Shown here piece by piece: positions 12,348 to 24,326 of a stretch of DNA of 64,000 bases; position 1 is the stretch's first letter, and every line of letters begins with the position of its first letter. Source of the stretch: Lycium barbarum (lineage: Eukaryota > Streptophyta > Magnoliopsida > Solanales > Solanaceae); NCBI RefSeq assembly GCF_019175385.1, contig NC_083339.1, forward strand, positions 44,917,330 to 44,981,329, in the 5' to 3' direction. Under the pieces are notes generated by a model. It had not been told where the DNA came from. It did no database searches and was given only the letters and a program-made list of their open reading frames with translations. The translations under genes were made by a program, and so were the position numbers.

Positions 12348-13857
12348 ACTATCAACGGAGAATAATGTTACAGTAACCAAAAATGAAATCGTAGGCATTT
12401 TAGATGACAGTCATAGGTTTTGGGAGTCTTAGAAAATAAAGTTATAACTAGGAAATATAAATACGATTTAGAAATTAGTTTATCAATTTCATATAACATT
12501 AGATCCTTAGCTTAGAGATTTCGGTCGTAGGATCATTCCGGTCGTACTTATCATAGCTACCTTCTCTTATCTGACATTGCCGTTATCATTATTGTCATAG
12601 AAACACTCTCGTTGGAGTAGCCACAGTACTTATCACTTGGTGATGGAATCGGGATCAGAGGCCCCCTTTGGATTCACTTCAAGTACATCAACCAAGGCTA
12701 TAGAAAGATTCGAGAGTAACGGGCCCACCTCGGGCCGGATGAGGTAGCGTATACAATTTACCCATATTACGTGTCATAACGTTACTTGTATGAGTCTTAG
12801 GGTAATCGGGTCCCACTTAGGCAAGTTATAGGGGTCTAGAAGGTCTTTTCATCATTTTGCACACTTTCTACTCCAATTCAATTGAACGAAAAGTTGAAAA
12901 CTTTAGGTGCGGATTCCGGGGATTAGGGTTGTCCCCAAGGCTCGTACCCGACTTCTTTTAGTTAAGACATGCCATAGAAAGAAAGGTGAAGCCTTACATA
13001 CCTCTTTCCGCTCCTTTAGCTACTCCAAATTCGAGTCACAATCTCGTCAAAATCTGCGATTTGGTCATTTTTACCAAAACTCTCATTAGCATACTTAGAG
13101 TTAACACCTTAAGGAAACAATTAGCTACCGAAATTTCGGCAGCATTTCCTCTGTAAATACACCATCCTCGACATTCAATATAACCAAATTCTTGACAAAC
13201 ACAATCCGGGAATTCAAACCCGGCCAAACTATCGATATGAATTCTACGACTACACTAGCAACTTCCATATTCAAACAATTCACTACTTTTTTTTTCAAAA
13301 ACCGTCCAACTTCAATAAAATCAATAACGAGCTCATGTATACGTTCCAACGACATCACACTAATCATATAGTCTTTCATGCATACAAAGAAACATTACAT
13401 TCCATTCGTTTAACTTCGAAACCCCCATGGTTTTTCTCCTTCTCTCTTTGCTCTTCTTTTTCTTGAAATTTCTAGAGGTTATGAGATAATTATGGACCTT
13501 CTCCTCTATTTAATTCAAAAAAAATAATTCCCACATGGGCTTGGACCCCTATCAATGGCCGTTTGGGCCTTTAATTTTTTGTCCACAAAGACTTTCAAGC
13601 CCACTTATATTTTTGGCTAATTCTTGCAATTTTTTAAAAACAATTTTTCCGACTTCCAAATTTGCCCTTCGTCTTTCTCCATATTTCCACGAGTCATGTC
13701 ATGAATTCCCCTTTATGCTCTTAACCAATCTCATTGTCTTTACTTCTAAATCTTTCATAAACAACTCATGTATCCAACAACATAAAATATTGCTTTGCTT
13801 GTCGTATTCCCGCGATTATCTTGAATTATCCAATTTCACAAAACGCAGGATATAACA

Positions 13858-13871
13858 TCCTCCACCCCTTT
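13858..13871 (-). other. Polypurine tract of B
   Basis: On the minus strand AAAGGGGTGGAGGA, directly abutting the 3' LTR; this primes plus-strand synthesis. Confidence 0.85.
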
Positions 13872-14640
13872 AGAACAATCGTCCTCGAATGTTGAACTGG
13901 CCTCATAGCGTAGCGCATCATTTCGGGGAGGTCTCCGTCGTAGATACCTCATGTCACTTAGCATGTCCATCTTAGAGGCTTAGGTTGCCCTCAGCGATCT
14001 TTACAGTTGTGCTCCTTTCTCCGTGGAGTCTGCTGCGTCTATCCCTTCACTAGACATGTTCCTGTATATCGCCATATTAGGAATTCCTTGCCTTAGACAG
14101 TGTGGACTCAATATTGGTCCCACCCTGCGACACCTGTACTTTTCTCCTTCATTCCCAAGGCTTTCTGTTGTCATGGCTTTTCTTTTTCTGTTAGTTTAAT
14201 CCGTCTCAGCCTATATGGCTCGTATGGGGTTTCTAACCACTTTTCACACCCCAACTTACTCTGGGCTGCCTAATTTTACACTCGTCTCTTGTTTCCGCAT
14301 TTATAAAATTTTTAGCATATTTCCCAGGGGGTCACCCATCATGAAATTACTCCCACCTGAGCACGCTTAACCTTGGAACTTTAATGCATTCCGATGTCTC
14401 GGCGTCAATATTTTTACTTCCGCTTCCCCGTACTACTTATGTCACATAATATGGAACGAGTTGGGGTCTCGGCAGTTTTCGAAACGTCTGCGTAACACGT
14501 CTTTTCCTTTATTCACGGTTCTGACCTTCGCAATTTCCCGTATTCGCCTTTTTACCTATGCGTATGACCATTTTTCGTCCAAATTCTCAGTGTGTTCAGT
14601 AATACAGAGGGCAGTATAGGGGAAAATTAAATTTCGAATT
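13872..14640 (-). other. Non-coding 3' region of B
   Basis: No ORF. Shares CGTCCTCGAATGTT next to the polypurine tract with G (34258) and E (53860), and carries a 5S-rRNA-like domain. The edge at about 14640, where gag and the protease stub end, is the likely deletion junction that removed pol. Confidence 0.65.
14318..14401 (-). other. 5S rRNA-derived domain in B
   Basis: Minus strand aligns without gaps to plant 5S rRNA from about nucleotide 25 to 105 as I recall that sequence. GGTTAAGCGTGCT matches the A-box side and GATGGGTGACCCCCTGGGAA matches the C box with one change. The 5' half is more diverged. It lies in the same orientation as B. Not a functional 5S gene: the 5' end is lost. A second copy lies in E at 62294-62386. 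Confidence 0.75.
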
Positions 14641-14642
14641 AA

Positions 14643-16060
14643 TTAATACACGTCTATCACAGAGGATACTGAAAAAGTACCTGTGGCCGCGTCTGCGGAA
14701 GGCTCAGGGTCCTGTCGTCCTGTCAGTGCATATAGACGGTGCGGAGGACCGGCTAAACTAGGTACTCCTCCCCTACCTCGGCCGCGGCCTGCTGGAGCCT
14801 GAGAAGTCTGTCCACGAGGGCGCACGGTCGACGACGAACCGATCGCTGATCCGGCTGGCTGAGTTTGGCCTCCTCCATCCTTTAGTGGGCAATCACGTAC
14901 AAAATGGTCAGTCCGACCACAGGCAAAACAACCACCGATGTCTAGGTAGCACAGCCCAGAGTGTGGCTTGCCACACCGAGCACATCGTGGTGGGGGAAGC
15001 CCCGTCCTGCTAGAATCGGCTCTGTACTGGAGTCTTGAAGCCTTAGAGCCTTGTCCTGTTCCTGAATTGGTAGGTCGGTCAAATCCCCATTCCGCAAATC
15101 GAGGAGGTGCACTGGCCGCTGGTTGGCCCGAATACCCAGATTGCTCTAGTGCCTGCCCCCCTCTATACTCGCTCCTACCCCTGGAAAATCTGCCTCTTTT
15201 CTGGAACCCCTATCTAGATAGGTCTCCTCTCTCCGTGTCTGATACTGCTCTTCCAGATTTTGGGTGTGGGCCTGGATGCGGGTAATAGTCATCCCGTCCT
15301 GGAGTGAGGCCGTCAAACACTCCTTAACCAAATGTGGCCCTAGCCCGCTTACAAACCGGTGCACATGGTCTCCCCTATCAGCTATCAGGGCGGGGGCATA
15401 CCTGGCTAGCGAGTTGAAACGAAGACTGTATTCCCGAACGCTCATATTTCCCTGTCTCAGGTTCAAGAACATATCGGCTCGAGCCCGTCGAACCTCTGGC
15501 GGTAGGAAATGTCGTAGGAAAGCCTCAGTGAACTCCTGCCAAACCGGATGGGCTGCATTTGCTCCCCTTGATGATATCCAGTTACCGTACCACAGAACTG
15601 CCACATCCCGCAGCCTGTATGAAGCCAACTCTACGGACTCCGTATCCGAAGCATGTATGATCCTCAAAGTCCTCAGCATCTCGTCTATAAAACCCTGCGG
15701 GTCCTCCTCTGGCTTCGATCCATAGAACTCTGGCGGCTTCAGGGTAATAAAGTCTCGGACCCTTGCGCTTACCGCCCTGTCGCCTGTGTCCACATCTTAC
15801 CGCTGAGCTTGTGCGGCGACTAGCTGGGTCAATAACTGGATGGCCTCTGCCATCTGCTGGCCCGGAGCTGCTGGCGGTGGAACTGGAGGTGCGGGGGCTG
15901 GAGCTGGAGCTCTTCCCTGCTCTGCCGGTGCAGGGGGTGCAGGAACAGTCTGAGGGGGAGCTTCATTGTGAGATTCTTCTTCGTCTAGCTCCTGTTCAAC
16001 TCTGCGGGCCGCCATCCCCTTGGCTTTCTCGGCCGTCGTAGCCTTTCTCTTCGGCGGCAT
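14643..16060 (-). pseudogene. gag of B (Tekay-like), broken
   Basis: Start chosen at 16060 (MPPKRKATT), matching the conserved gag start of G and F; an upstream in-frame Met exists at 16072. Domains: basic, proline-rich N-terminus; central gag domain (VLWYGNWISS, VREYSLRFNSLARYAP, FVSGLGPHL); CCHC knuckle CFACGRTDHFVRDC near 14880-14930; GRGRGRGG linker; a stub that stops just before the protease active site. Breaks: TAA at 15797-15799 after AQAQR, probably a C-to-T change, and a frameshift near 15150-15180. Otherwise well preserved. Confidence 0.88.
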
Positions 16061-16176
16061 TACTGAAACCATAACATCGGTTTTAGAAAAGGAGCATGGA
16101 AGCCTGGTAACATAGCTCTATCGCAGGATTTCAGAATACAAAGAAGGTCACATTTCCTAAATGCCCCGTAGCCTCC

Positions 16177-16212
16177 TGTCTATAAGTGTGGCGCGCTACA
16201 CACCCATAGACA
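16177..16212 (-). other. Leader hairpin of B with palindromic loop GCGCGC
   Basis: TGTCTAT (16177-16183) pairs with ATAGACA (16206-16212), GTGTG (16186-16190) with CACAC (16199-16203), loop GCGCGC (16191-16196). Compared with X and G, the outer stem has a compensated T:A to C:G change. Confidence 0.7.
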
Positions 16213-16258
16213 AGACTCTACTGGACACGGCTCGTAGACAAACCCTAGGACCGAACTG

Positions 16259-16269
16259 CTCTGATACCA
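16259..16269 (-). other. Primer binding site of B (tRNA-iMet type)
   Basis: TGGTATCAGAG on the minus strand, four bases from the LTR edge at 16274. Confidence 0.85.
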
Positions 16270-16639
16270 CTTCTGTCACGACCCGACTAGGGGCTGTGAC
16301 GAGTACCCGATACTTGTACCGAGCACCCCTTGGTTATCCTGCATAAACAGTGCCATATTTTCTTTCCACATTAACATTAGCAGTAATCTTTCTAATATCG
16401 CGTCACACCGGAGCGCGAACCATTCATAATACAATACATTAAACTGTACATAACTGACTGTTTATATCTGTCTACGAGCCTATAGACATAGTACATTTAT
16501 ACATAGAAAGGGCCGAGTACTGTCGCACCCGAAAATACATACACAAAATAGTACCAATGATATGAGGCTCCGGAACGACTGGAGCGCTGTACAATGCTGC
16601 AGATAGAGCCCTAGAAACCCGGTCCGTATACCTGCTGAC

Positions 16640-16694
16640 CTGCGCGACATGAACGCAGCGTCCACAAGACGGGACGTCAGTACGAATAATGTAC
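16640..16694 (-). other. Triple-hairpin block, B 5' LTR
   Basis: Same three stems as 11461-11515; the loop differences (GACAT for GGCAT, GACGG for GAAGG) leave the stems unchanged. Confidence 0.65.
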
Positions 16695-17431
16695 CGAGTA
16701 TGTAAGCCATGGAAAACAATGCAAGCAGTAACATAAAGTACGATCAATAATAATATCACGGAGCCATAGGGCGTATAACGAGGCAAGAAAGTAACCTGTA
16801 CATAGGAAGGCCCCTCTTTAGGCCGGCTGTCATGTAGGCTTGTCTTTTCATCTTTGAAATGTTTCTTTTCATAGGCATAGGAATCAACATTTTTATATTA
16901 CTTATTCTCGTGTACAGAAAACAGTACATTTCAGTAACGGTATCTTTTGCTCACATTTACAGACGCCGAATACAATCGGCTCTCCCAACCCCCTCGGTGT
17001 CCCTTATTCATCTATACAGAAAACAGTACGATTCAGTAGACAGTATCTTTCATTTACATTTACAGACGCCGAATACAATCGGCTCTCCCAACCCCCTCCT
17101 CAACGATGACCCAACATATTACATCACATATGTATCACACATTATATATATTTATATATATATATACAGACGCCGCGTACGGCTCATCCCATATCCCGCG
17201 TCCGGGCATCCCGCGTCCAGGATGGAATCCAGCTGATCAGGTGGTGATATCACAGTGGCCCTTCCCTTTTCCCCATATACACATACATATACATTTACTC
17301 ATCTTTTATGCATATACCTGTCTCATATACAATTACTTTATCTTATATATATACATATCCATACACGTATACCCGTTTTATATACATATATCATATAGGC
17401 ACACAAGAGAGCCAAGGAAAATCATATATCC

Positions 17432-17526
17432 ATCGGAGTGACATAAAGTCGGTGATCTCCGATTACTTTACGGAATGCTAGTGATAGCTTTGTCTCACCT
17501 TGAAGGAACAAGTATTTTAAGGTGAG
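17432..17526 (-). other. Paired hairpins HP1 and HP2, B 5' LTR
   Basis: Identical stems to 12253-12347. Confidence 0.55.
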
Positions 17527-19601
17527 ACTATCAACGGAGAATAATGTTACAGTAACCAAAAATGAAATCGTAGGCATTTTAGATGACAGTCATAGGTTTT
17601 GGGAGTCTTAGAAAATGAAGTTATAACTAGGAAATATAAATACGATTTAGAAATTAGTTTATCAATTTCATATAACATTAGATCCTTAGCTTAGAGATTT
17701 CGGTCGTAGGATCATTCCGGTCGTACTTATCATAGCTACCTTCTCTTCTCTGACATTGCCGTTATCATTATTGTCATAGAAACACTCTCGTTGGAGTAGC
17801 CATAGTACTTACCACTTGGTGATGGAATCGGGATCAGAGGCCCCCTTTGGATTCACTTCAAGTACATCAACCAAGGCTATAGAAAGATTCGAGAGTAACG
17901 GGCCCACCTCGGGCCGGATGAGGTAGCGTATACAATTTACCCATATTACGTGTCATAACGTTACTTGTATGAGTCTTAGGGTAATCGGGTCCCACTTAGG
18001 CAAGTTATAGGGGTCTAGAAGGTCTTTTCATCATTTTGCACACTTTCTACTCCAATTCAATTGAACGAAAAGTTGAAAACTTTAGGTGCGGATTCCGGGG
18101 ATTAGGGTTGTCCCCGAGGCTCGTACCCGACTTCTTTTAGTTAAGACATGCCATAGAAAGAAAGGTGAAGCCTTACATACCTCTTTCCGCTCCTTTAGCT
18201 ACTCCAAATTCGAGTCACAATCTCGTCAAAATCTGCGATTTGGTCATTTTGACCAAAACTCTCATTAGCATACTTAGAGTTAACACCTTAAGGAAACAAT
18301 TAGCTACCGAAATTTTGGCAGCATTTCCTCTGTAAATACACCATCCTCGACATTCAATATAACCAAATTCTTGACAAACACAATCCGGGAATTCAAACCC
18401 GGCCAAACTGTCGATATGAATTCAACGACTACACTAGCAACTTCCATATTCAAACAATTCACTACTATTTTTTTCAAAAACCGTCCAACTTCAATAAAAT
18501 CAATAACGAGCTCATGTATACGTTCCAACGACATCACACTAATCATATAGTCTTTCATGCATACAAGGAAACATTACATTCCATTCGTTTAACTTCTAAA
18601 GCAAGTCTCCACCATTTCAACTTTGCTAAGGTTCATAGATAATCATTAACACAAAGAATCCGCAACATAATGACAATCAAAGCACTACATAAAATTGACT
18701 CGTTCTCCTCCATATTATACCACAACCACATGGCCACACCACTACACACAACACACGGCCACATGCATGCATACTACAATCTCTCCTAAAATTCGTTCAA
18801 CTTCCATTTTCCACATTTCATTCACAACCATAACAACCAACTAGGCAAGATAATTAAAACACACTTTCTACACACATATATATACATATACATACACGGC
18901 CATGCTTCATATTCCTCTCCTTCATGATTTTCATCAATTTTAACATACTACTACACATATAAACCATGCATAACTCATAAAACAAGATCAATACTCACCT
19001 TTCTTCTTCAACTTCTCACTTGCCTATCTTTTGGCAACTTGTAGGATTATGAGTTGTTCTTGCTCCAACAACAACTCCACCTTGTTAAGCACCTTTAGCT
19101 TGGTAGGAAATGATTTTTGGAAGAATTTTATCAATTTTCCTTGGGAAATTTTTCTATGGCCGAAACCCCCATGGTTTTTCTCCTTCTCTCTTTGCTCTTC
19201 TTTTTCTTGAAATTTCTAGAGGTTATGAGATAATTATGGACCTTCTCCTCTATTTAATTCAAAAAAAATAATTCCCACATGGGCTTGGACCCCTATCAAT
19301 GGCCGTTTGGGCCTTTAATTTTTTGTCCACAAAGACTTTCAAGCCCACTTATATTTTTGGCTAATTCTTGCAATTTTTTAAAAACAATTTTTCCGACTTC
19401 CAAATTAGCCCTTCGTCTTTCTCCATATTTCCACGAGTCATGTCATGAATTCCCCTTTATGCTCTTAACCAATCTCATTGTCTTTACTTCTAAATCTTTC
19501 ATAAACAACTCATGTATCCACCAACATAAAATATTGCTTTGCTTGTCGTATTCCCGCGATTATCTTGAATTATCCAATTTCACAAAACGCGGGATATAAC
19601 A

Positions 19602-20307
19602 AAAAAGGTGCAGGCCCGTAACGCTGACTTTTTCCATATAACCCAAAGAAACGACGAGTTACTGCGTGAATTCGTCAATTGATTCCAAAGGGAACGGATA
19701 GAACTCCCCCCGGTTCCAGAAGAATGGGCTGCACAAGCTTTCACAAAGGGGCTCAATGTTCAGAGTTCAACAGCTTCGTTCAAATTAAAAGAAAGCTTGC
19801 TGGAGTACGAGGTTGTGACATGGGCTGATGTCCATAACCGATACGAGTCGAAGATTCGGGTGGAGGATGATCAATTCGAGCTCCCCCTGGGCCAATAAAT
19901 GTGAATAAATGTTTTGAGAGACCAAGGAAGAGTTACGAAACGAAGGCCGAATCGTCAAAGGAAAGGTATCGACCATACTCCCATTCGGAGAAGCAAAGTT
20001 TTACGTCGGAAAAATCAAGGGTGAGCCCAAGCCATTTCTCCGGTCGGGGAGTAAACGGGTCGAGCGCCCATTGAACAGCCGGAGTCTCTCATTCAGGAGC
20101 GATGCCGGAAGCTTTGCCGGCAACAAGGACTCACCAAATACATCGGAGTACAACTTCAACGTCAGTACCTCAGGTCTCATCTCGGCCATCGGTCGTGTCT
20201 CGGATATAAGATGGCCGAGACCTCTAAGGTCGGATCCGGGCCAACGGGACCCAAGCATGGTGTGTGAATACCATGGAACCCATGGTCACAGAACTGAGGA
20301 TTGTCGC
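19602..20307 (+). pseudogene. gag of A, C-terminal part
   Basis: Continues the gag frame after B (KVQARNADFF, NDELLREFVN), then breaks at a TAG near 19681 and at later stops. A second readable piece near 20071-20307 ends in CEYHGTHGHRTEDC, the zinc-binding motif typical of Tat gag, followed by a TAG at 20308-20310. The stops and frame changes show old decay. Confidence 0.8.
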
Positions 20308-20310
20308 TAG

Positions 20311-20990
20311 TTGAGAGAGGAGGTATCCCAGTTACTGAAGAATGGTCATCTCCGAGAACTGCGGAGTGAACGAGCCAAAAGTCACTACAAGGAAAGGGAA
20401 GCTCATCAAAGGGCCGAGCCAGTAGAACCCCAGCATATACTCAACATGATAGTTGGGGATATCGATGCCCCTCGGGGGCCGGTGATGAAACGGGCCAAGG
20501 TTTCTGTTGTTCGCGAAAAGCGCAGCCGGGATCATTTACCCGAGGGTTCTATCTCTTTCTGCAACGAGGACGCAGAGGGCATCATTCAACCGCGCAATGA
20601 TGCATTGGTAATTTCTGTACTTATCTTTAAAACTAAGGTTAAACGTATTTTGATTGACCCAGGTAGCTCGGCCAACATCATCCGGTGGAGAGGGGTCGAA
20701 CAGCTAGGGCTGCTCGATCAGATCGTACCGGTAGCCCGAGTACTCAATGGGTTCAACATGGCGAGCGAAACCACAAAAGGGAGATTTTATTGCCTGTGAA
20801 CATCGATGGCACTGTCCAGCAAATGGTGTTCTATGTAATTGAAGGGGACATGAAGCATAATGCATTGCTGGGTAGACCCTGGATACATAGAATGAGGGTC
20901 GTGCCCTCAACACTGCATCAGCTACTGAAATTCCCTAAAGAATCGGTACAGAAGGAAGAAGATCTAACCGGAGGAGAGGACACCAAATAG
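20311..20990 (+). pseudogene. Protease region of A
   Basis: Begins LREEVSQLLKNGHLRE, the spacer that follows gag in this lineage, then the aspartic protease with active site [11 protein letters not shown] (about 20650-20685) and the downstream hydrophobic strand. A frame change near 20790 moves the remainder ([11 protein letters not shown]) into another frame. This enzyme would cleave the gag-pol polyprotein in the particle. Catalytic Asp-x-Gly-Ser is intact but the frame is not. Confidence 0.82.
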
Positions 20991-21059
20991 CAATCAAAGC
21001 ACATTGGGTCGGATTCGGGGTGTGAAGGGGATGATTTCGATGTACCCAGATCATTTGTC

Positions 21060-22970
21060 ATGCCGGATGACTCGGATAAAACCAAGTCGACTGTAGAGGA
21101 ACTGGAGCAGATCATCTTGTTCGAGTACCTACCGGACAGAAAGGTATACCTGGGCACGGGGCTAACCCCGGAGCTCAGGAACGAGTTAATTGAATTTCTT
21201 TTAGCTAACGCAGATTGCTTCGCATGGTCCCATATAGATATGACAGGTATATCACCAGAAGTAGCAGCTCACAAGCTTAGCTTGGATGGGAAGTTTCCCC
21301 CGGTGAAGCAGAAGAGAAGGCCCTTGGCGGAAGCAAAACACGCCTTCGTAAAAGACGAGGTAACAAAGCTTTTAAAAATAGGTTCTATCCGGGAGGTAAA
21401 GTACCCGGATTGGCTAGCTAATGTGGTAGTGGTGCCAAAGAAAGGTAATAAATTTCGAATGTGTGTTGATTACAAGGATTTAAATAAAGCATGCCCGAAG
21501 GATTCATTTCCGTTGCGTCACATCGATGGAATGATCGATGCAACGGCCGGGCATGAGATGTTAAGTTTTCTCGATGCTTACTCCGGGTATAACCAAATTC
21601 GGATGCACCCGGAGGATCAAGATAAAACATCCTTCATTACCCGGTATGGGACTTACTGTTACAATCTCATGCCTTTTGGATTAAAAAATGCCGGTGCAAC
21701 TTATCAACGCCTAGTTAATGAGATGTTCGAAGAACAAATAGGAACAACAATAGAAGTTTATATTGACGACATGGTAGTCAAGTGCCTGGAAACAGAGGAC
21801 CATTAAAAACATTTGCAGGAAACCTTCGACGTGCTCCGCAAGTATAACATGAAGCTCAACCCGGAAAAATGTGCCTTCGGGGTAAGGTCCGACAAATTTT
21901 TGGGTTTCATGGTGTCAAACCGGGGGATTGAAATCAACCCGGACAAGATCAAGGCCATCGAGGTGGTGAATAACGTCAAAGGAGTACAGAGGCTCACCGG
22001 AAGGATAGCGGCGTTGAGTCGTTTCATATCGAGGTCCTCGGACAAGAGTCATCATTTCTTATCCTTACTAAGGAAGAAGAACGAATTCGTTCAGACACCG
22101 GAGTGCCAAAAAGCTTTACAAGAATTGAAGAGGTACTTGTCTAGCCCCCCGTTGCTGCACACACCGAAGGCGGACGAGCCGCTTTTTCGCTACGTCACTG
22201 TCTCCGAAGTAGTGGTAAGTGGCGTTTTGATCCGAGAAGAATCAGGTACACAATTCCATATCTATTACGTGAGTAGAACTTGGGGGGATGCGGAGACCCA
22301 TTATCCCCACTTGGAAAAATTGGCATTGGCATTGGTAAGCGCTTCTAGAAAGCTCAAGCCCTACTTTCAATGCCATCCGATATGTGTAGTAACTACTTAC
22401 CCCCTAAAAAATATCATGCATAAACCGGAATTATCGGGTAGACTAAATAAATGGGCTGTAGAAATTAGCGGGTATGATATCGAGTACAAACCTCGAACGG
22501 CCATCAAGTTCCGGATCTTGGCCGACTTCGTGGCAGATTTCGCCCCGGCTATAGTCCCAGAGGTCGAGAAAGAACTTCTGCTGACCCCGGGAAAGGCCTC
22601 GGGTATTTGGTCACTACATACGGACGGGGCCTCGAACCTCAAAGGTTCCGGGCTGGGAATCGCCCTTTGAACCCCGGCCGGGGATGCCGTTCGACAGTCC
22701 ATTAGAACTGCTAAATTAACTAACAATGAAGCCGAGTATGAGGCTATGATTGCAGGTTTGGAATTGGCCCGAGGTATGGGGGCCAAAATAATCGAGGCAA
22801 AGTGCGATTCGCTTTTGGTCGTAAACCAGGTGAACAACGTCTTCGAGGTCAAAGACGAACGGATGCAGAGGTATCTTGAAAAAATCCAAGTGATACTACA
22901 TCGATTTAAAGAGTGGACCATATAGCACATACCGATGGAGCAGAACAGCGAAGCCGATGCATTAGCAAAT
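21060..22970 (+). pseudogene. Reverse transcriptase and two RNase H domains of A
   Basis: RT: PKKGNKFRMCVDYKDLNKAC, LDAYSGYNQI, then the catalytic YIDD near 21762-21775. A TAA at 21804-21806 interrupts just after. The connection and first RNase H follow (FRYVTVSEVVVSGVLI, where the expected catalytic Asp is absent). A second, archaeal-type RNase H starts near 22609 (LHTDGASN), with NNEAEYEAMIAGLELA, CDSLLVV and SEADALANLG giving its D-E-D-D set. A TGA near 22668 and a TAG near 22923 interrupt it. The dual RNase H is the diagnostic Tat-lineage trait. It would copy the RNA to DNA and remove the template. Confidence 0.88.
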
Positions 22971-24326
22971 TTGGGATCCTCGGTCGAAAGGGAGGAAATC
23001 AACCCCGGAACAACGGTGCACTTGTTAAAAACGGCGATAGAAAACGGACACGCTGAAATAAACACAATGGGTTTAACTTGGGGTTGGCGCAACAAGTACA
23101 TTGACTACTTGCGTGATGGGAAGCTCCCAAATGACCCAAAAGAATCACGGTCATTAACGACCAAAGCTGCGCATTTTTGCTTGGTGGACGACCAATTGTA
23201 TCGGCGGTCTTTCTACGGACCCCTGGCCAAGTGTTGGGGTCCCGGAGAGACCGAGTATGTGATGAGAGAGGTGCAAGAAAGAACCTGCGGCAATCACTCC
23301 AGTGCTGATGCTCTGGTCCGAAAGATTATCAAGGCCGGTTATTACTGGAATTGGATGGAGGAAGACTCAAAGAATTTTGTCCGTAAATGCGATGGGTGTC
23401 AGAGGCATTCTCCGATGATTCATCAGCCCGGGGAGTTGTTGCATTCGGTGGTGTCACCCTGGCCATTCATGAAGTGGGGGATGGACATCGTCGATCCATT
23501 ACCATGGGCACCAGGAAAAGCCCATTTTATTTTATTTATGACTGATTATTTCTCCAAATGGGTTGAAGCGCAGGCCTTTGAAAAAATCAGAGAAAAGGAG
23601 GTCATTGACTTCATATGGGATCACATCATCTGTCGCTTTGGCATCCCCGCCGAGATAACTTGTGATAACGGGCCCCAGTTCGTGGGTGGAAAAGTCAACA
23701 AATTCCTCGAAGGATTGAAGATCAAGAAAATTGTATCAACTCCGTATCACCCGTGTGCGAACGGACAGGCGGAATCCACGAACAAGACAATAATCCAAAA
23801 CCTGAGGAAAAGACTTGAAGCATCAAAGCATCATTGGAGATAAATATTACCGGAGGTATTGTGGGCTTACAGAACCACATCAAAATCGAGCACGGGGGAG
23901 ACTCCTTTCTCGTTGGTCTATGGGGCTGAAGCCCTTATTCCCGTAGAAGTTGGTGAACGGACCCTCCGATTCTGATATACGACCGAGGAGTCGAACGAGA
24001 AGGCCATGGCCGTAAGACTCGACCTCACAGACGAGCTTCGTGAAAACGCGTTGTTCCATATTGCAGCCCAGAAACAAAGGGTGGAAAGGTGCTACAATCG
24101 GAGAGCCAATTTTCGTCATTTCCAAGTTGGTGACTTGGTGCTCCGAAAGGTTACCTTGAACACCAAGAATCCCAACGAAGGAAAACTGGGTCCTAACTGG
24201 GAAGGACCTTACAAGATAACCGAGGTAACGGGTAAAAGATCATACCAGTTGGAGTCCATGGACGGGCAACGGTTGCTCAATAATTGGAATGTGGCTCATC
24301 TGAAAAAGATACTACTGCTGAGGTAA
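22971..24326 (+). pseudogene. Integrase of A
   Basis: A zinc-binding HHCC region (CGNHSSADAL to KCDGCQRHS) precedes a catalytic core with D (MDIVDPLPW), D (TCDNGPQF) and E (GQAESTNKTI). A C-terminal stretch follows (VGDLVLRKV, LGPNWEGPYKI, NWNVAHLKK). Stops: TAA at 23841 and TGA near 23976. There is no chromodomain, as expected for Tat. It would insert the DNA copy, making the 5-bp duplication. Confidence 0.87.

Larger units (their letters stand above)
11094..13857 (-). repeat. 3' LTR of B, with a 564-bp deletion
   Basis: 2,764 bp against 3,328 bp in the 5' copy. The missing segment corresponds to about 18597-19160. It keeps a terminal hairpin (GTCACG 11095-11100 with CGTGAC 11115-11120), the triple-hairpin block, HP1/HP2, the donor-like motif (12993-13003) and palindrome CCGAAATTTCGG (13128-13139). 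ORFs here are low-complexity artefacts. Confidence 0.9.
11094..19601 (-). mobile_element. Element B: gag-only Ty3/gypsy derivative nested in A
   Basis: Complete ends (TGTCACGACC to GGGATATAACA on the plus strand), 5-bp TSD, two LTRs, primer site, leader, gag, a non-coding 3' region with a 5S-like domain, and a polypurine tract. The internal region is only about 2.4 kb: protease, RT, RNase H and integrase are gone, so B is non-autonomous. LTR differences (about 25 in 2.75 kb by eye, indel excluded) suggest a recent insertion, consistent with its position inside the older A. Confidence 0.92.
16274..19601 (-). repeat. 5' LTR of B, full length
   Basis: 3,328 bp, ends TGTCACGACC and GGGATATAACA. 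It retains the segment (about 18597-19160) missing from the other copy. The palindrome at 18307-18318 has one change. No gene. Confidence 0.92.

Noticed and set aside
14318..14401. Functional 5S rRNA gene
   Set aside because: The 5' end is lost, there are many substitutions and no terminator T-run at the expected end; it is embedded in a retrotransposon.
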